Positions 62,190 through 64,000 of a stretch of DNA of 64,000 nucleotides are shown here, piece by piece; the stretch's first letter is position 1; every line of letters begins with the position of its first letter. Made by a program: the position numbers and the translations under genes. Location: the NCBI RefSeq assembly GCF_003852545.1, contig NZ_QAJR01000023.1, positions 50,217 through 114,216 on the forward strand, written 5' to 3'. The notes beneath the pieces are model-generated. The model made no database searches. It had not been told where the DNA came from and saw only the letters and a list, made by a program, of their open reading frames with translations. The DNA is from Acidovorax sp. FJL06 (GTDB lineage: Bacteria > Pseudomonadota > Gammaproteobacteria > Burkholderiales > Burkholderiaceae_C).

Positions 62190-63500
62190 TCACAACCGCT
62201 GCATGGCCCAGGCGCACCAGTCGGCCACGGCGGCGTCCTCGGGCGTGGCGCGGTCCGACAGCTGGGGCCAGCGGTGGTGGCTGGCATTGAGGATGCTTTG
62301 CAGCTGCCACAGGGCCTCGCGCCCCACCAGGGCCACCTCGGCCATGCCGATGGCATCACCCTGCAACTGCGCCAGCAATTCACCCTGGTGCTGCGGGTGG
62401 GAACCGGCCTCGATCAAGGCCTTTTGCAGGGCCTGCAACCGGGCGTCGGCAAACGCGAAGGCGCTGCCTGCCGGGGCCTTGGCGGCAGCTCCGGGGGGCA
62501 ATGCCGCCTTGAGCTTTCCCCAGTAGACAAAGGCCTCGGCGAGCAGGTCAATCTGGCGCGGAGCATCGTTGCCCAGGGGCATGAGGGCCGACTCGCGTGC
62601 GACCTCTTCCTGCAGCAAAGGCAACACATGCATCACCAGTGCCGACGGGAATTTGCGGTGATTGAGCCGCAGCACCAGCGACAGGCGCTGCGCGGGCATG
62701 TCCTCGTACTTTTCGTAGAACGCAGCCACCACTTCGGCCAGCAACAGGATGCGCCCCAGGGGCGTGATGTTGGCACCCGTCAAGCCACGCGGGTAGCCGG
62801 TGCCATCCATGCGCTCATGGTGTTCCAGCACGGCCACCTCGGCTGCGCGGGGATAGGCCTCGGTGTCGCGGATCATCAGCATCGCCGTGATCGGGTGCGC
62901 CACCAGGTGCTTGCGCTGCACCCCCACCACCTTGTTGTCGGGGTCGCTCCAGGCCGGGTCCATGTGCAGCACACCCAGGTCATGCAGCAAGGCAGCGGCA
63001 GCCAAGGTGCAGCAGTCGCGCTCGGACAGATCACTTTTGATGCCCAGAAACACGGCCACCGTCATCATCTGCAGGCTGTGCTGGAACAGTTCGGGGCGTT
63101 GGTCGCGCATCACCGTGAGCTTGCAGGCCATGGACGCTGGCATGGGCAGGGAGCGCAGCGGCGCCAGCAGGCGGGCGCCCGAGCCCAGCGCCTCGGCCAG
63201 CATGTTGGGCAGGGCCTCCTGTTCGATGAGCGCCTGGCCCGCCGCCAGCAGGGTTGGCACGTCCACCGGGTTTTCGATGGACAGATGGCGGTCGATGGGC
63301 TCGCGCAGCTTGTGCTGCACCAGGCGGTCATACAGGCGGCTGTCGATGCGGGCCCCCTTCTCCACCAGCTTGATGCCGTTGTCGGTGTAGATGGCAGCGT
63401 CCGCCACCACCGTCCGGCGGTCGGCCATGTCGGTCAGCGCGCGCAGGTAGTGGGGGCTGTCGGCGGAACCAATGTCCGCCGAATCAAAAGGGTCTGTCAT
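62190..63500 (-). CDS. HD-GYP domain phosphodiesterase, soluble
   Basis: A 436-residue cytoplasmic protein. The N-terminal region of about 130 residues resembles the DUF3391-like leader of HD-GYP proteins (VVADAAIYTDNGIKLVEKGARIDSRLYDRLVQHKL). The HD-GYP domain has AAALLHDLGVLHMDP near 180 and LEHHERMDGTGYPRG near 230, so cyclic di-GMP hydrolysis is likely. The last 100 residues form an extra helical domain with tryptophans. An FNR-type box lies 87 bases upstream. It is downstream of nothing and convergent with no gene; the imu operon follows on the same strand. Confidence 0.88.
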   Translation of the reverse strand: MTDPFDSADIGSADSPHYLRALTDMADRRTVVADAAIYTDNGIKLVEKGARIDSRLYDRLVQHKLREPIDRHLSIENPVDVPTLLAAGQALIEQEALPNMLAEALGSGARLLAPLRSLPMPASMACKLTVMRDQRPELFQHSLQMMTVAVFLGIKSDLSERDCCTLAAAALLHDLGVLHMDPAWSDPDNKVVGVQRKHLVAHPITAMLMIRDTEAYPRAAEVAVLEHHERMDGTGYPRGLTGANITPLGRILLLAEVVAAFYEKYEDMPAQRLSLVLRLNHRKFPSALVMHVLPLLQEEVARESALMPLGNDAPRQIDLLAEAFVYWGKLKAALPPGAAAKAPAGSAFAFADARLQALQKALIEAGSHPQHQGELLAQLQGDAIGMAEVALVGREALWQLQSILNASHHRWPQLSDRATPEDAAVADWCAWAMQRL

Positions 63501-63586
63501 GCGAGGAACAACAAATCGTTACCTCGGACTATATGACGTTCTCTTGCGGAGCACTGACACAAAACCCTCTTGGGCACCACACCGCC

Positions 63587-63600
63587 TTGACGCATATCAA
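63587..63600. promoter_or_regulatory. FNR/ANR-type box
   Basis: TTGACGCATATCAA fits TTGAY-N4-RTCAA, the oxygen-sensing FNR/ANR site, and is extended to CTTGACGCATATCAAG. It is 86 bases before the HD-GYP start and 383 before the other gene. A possible -10 (TATAGT, minus strand, about 63528-63533) would put the box near -70, a class I activating position. Binding is inferred from sequence only. Confidence 0.6.
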
Positions 63601-63713
63601 GCGCCGCCCGGCCCCACGACAAGACCGCCGCATCCACCGCCGGATTGCAGCCCTCCCCGCACCGGGGCCTGTACCCCCAAGGCATCCCCCAAAACACCGT
63701 TCCAAATTCACAC

Positions 63714-63789
63714 CAGGGTTTACCTGGGATGTGGAGGGCTGAAGGCGTCATTTTGCGGGCCCTGGACAGTCAGGCCTGGGTAAACCCTG
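63714..63789. repeat. 11-bp inverted repeat with 54-base spacer
   Basis: CAGGGTTTACC (63714-63724) and GGTAAACCCTG (63779-63789) are perfect inverted copies. The left copy continues TGGG and the right is preceded by CCTG, giving some extra symmetry. As binding sites for one regulator, the two could be bridged by a DNA loop; as RNA they would make a long-loop stem in the leader of the gene at 63984. Confidence 0.5.
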
Positions 63790-63983
63790 AAAAATTCCCG
63801 ATTGATTGTTTCCAATACTGGAACAGTTAGTTCGCGACCCAGTGGTTTTTCTGTGACCTTTACCCGCGTACAGTTCACCCCATCGATGAGCCGAACCCGC
63901 AAGGCGACTCACCGAACCCGGTTCAGAAATGGTTTTTGACCCGGCTTTTTTGCGACGCTTTTTTACTTTCAAGGCTTTTCATC

Positions 63984-64000
63984 ATGAACAAGACCGCCCG
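63984..64000 (+). CDS. Start of an unidentified gene (partial)
   Basis: ATGAACAAGACCGCCCG at the right edge reads M-N-K-T-A-(R), preceded by CAAGG at the right distance and by an AT-rich leader. Too little is inside the window to name it; a basic start of this kind fits a signal peptide as well as a DNA-binding protein. Confidence 0.45.

Larger units (their letters stand above)
63501..63983. other. 483-base divergent intergenic region
   Basis: It separates the HD-GYP gene from the next plus-strand gene. It holds an FNR-type box (63587-63600), an 11-bp inverted repeat with a 54-base spacer (63714-63789), a small dyad TTCCA-ATAC-TGGAA (63810-63823) and, close to the right end, T-rich stretches (CTTTTTTGCGACGCTTTTTT) followed by CAAGG before an ATG. 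No convincing gene is seen within it on either strand. Confidence 0.6.

Noticed and set aside
63810-63823. LexA box in the right-hand intergenic region (TTCCA-ATAC-TGGAA, followed by ACAG)
   Set aside because: The CTG and CAG halves are not at the required ten-base spacing, unlike the good match at 62049-62068.

Overview
The window looks like a chromosomal segment of a GC-rich betaproteobacterium of the family Comamonadaceae (Acidovorax or a close relative). Three things support this: the strongly GC-rich codon use; the family resemblance of nearly every protein; and a dispersed short repeat built around ATAGCT followed by an imperfect hairpin and a GGCCAAAAA-like end, which I know as common in that family. 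There is no rRNA, prophage, transposase or CRISPR array. One tRNA is present, tRNA-Gly(CCC).

Layout. 0-27 kb is mostly household genes: a FAH-fold hydrolase, a two-gene chromate transporter, rlmB, a LolD-like ATPase divergent from the esterase tesA, a cystathionine beta-lyase-like enzyme, a SulP transporter, a diguanylate cyclase next to a MinD/FlhG-like ATPase, trhO, a pirin/DoxX/flavodoxin cluster with its divergent LysR regulator, a chain of FAD oxidoreductase-gluQ-trmB with overlapping ends, a second diguanylate cyclase facing a large HD-GYP sensor, and alaS.

27.4-37.2 kb is a full hydroxyproline utilisation locus: deaminase (lhpC), orphan periplasmic binding protein, 4-hydroxyproline epimerase, a three-subunit FAD/2Fe-2S D-hydroxyproline dehydrogenase, a TRAP transporter (Q, M, P) and a GntR-FCD regulator. 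The two operon heads share an AT-rich inverted repeat with the same 9-nt spacer, a good candidate operator. 37.3-46.3 kb is a GABA/polyamine locus: MocR-type regulator, gabT, a PotABCD-like ABC importer and gabD. Together these two blocks turn collagen- or plant-derived hydroxyproline and GABA/putrescine-type amines into TCA-cycle intermediates.

46.4-50.2 kb holds a complex palindromic element, a small lipoprotein, a YeeE/YedE-type sulfur transporter, a periplasmic thiosulfate/mercaptopyruvate sulfurtransferase and the tRNA. 50.2-56.2 kb is an accessory patch with lower GC: a pseudouridine synthase, then what looks like the wreck or reorganisation of a type I secretion/RTX lipase locus. It comprises a lipase domain without RTX repeats, an exported Sel1-type protein translationally coupled to it, an orphan RTX C-terminal domain, two unknown genes, and an HlyD adaptor that is truncated and frameshifted inside a copy of the dispersed repeat. 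56.3-62.1 kb is the SOS mutasome imuA-imuB-imuC (dnaE2) under a LexA box. The window ends with a second HD-GYP protein, which has an FNR-type box upstream, and the first codons of another gene.

Most notable: copies of the dispersed repeat lie inside the reading frames of three unrelated genes (gluQ, imuC, hlyD). In two the frame is kept, adding about 20 residues; in the third it is broken by one base in a run of five A/T.
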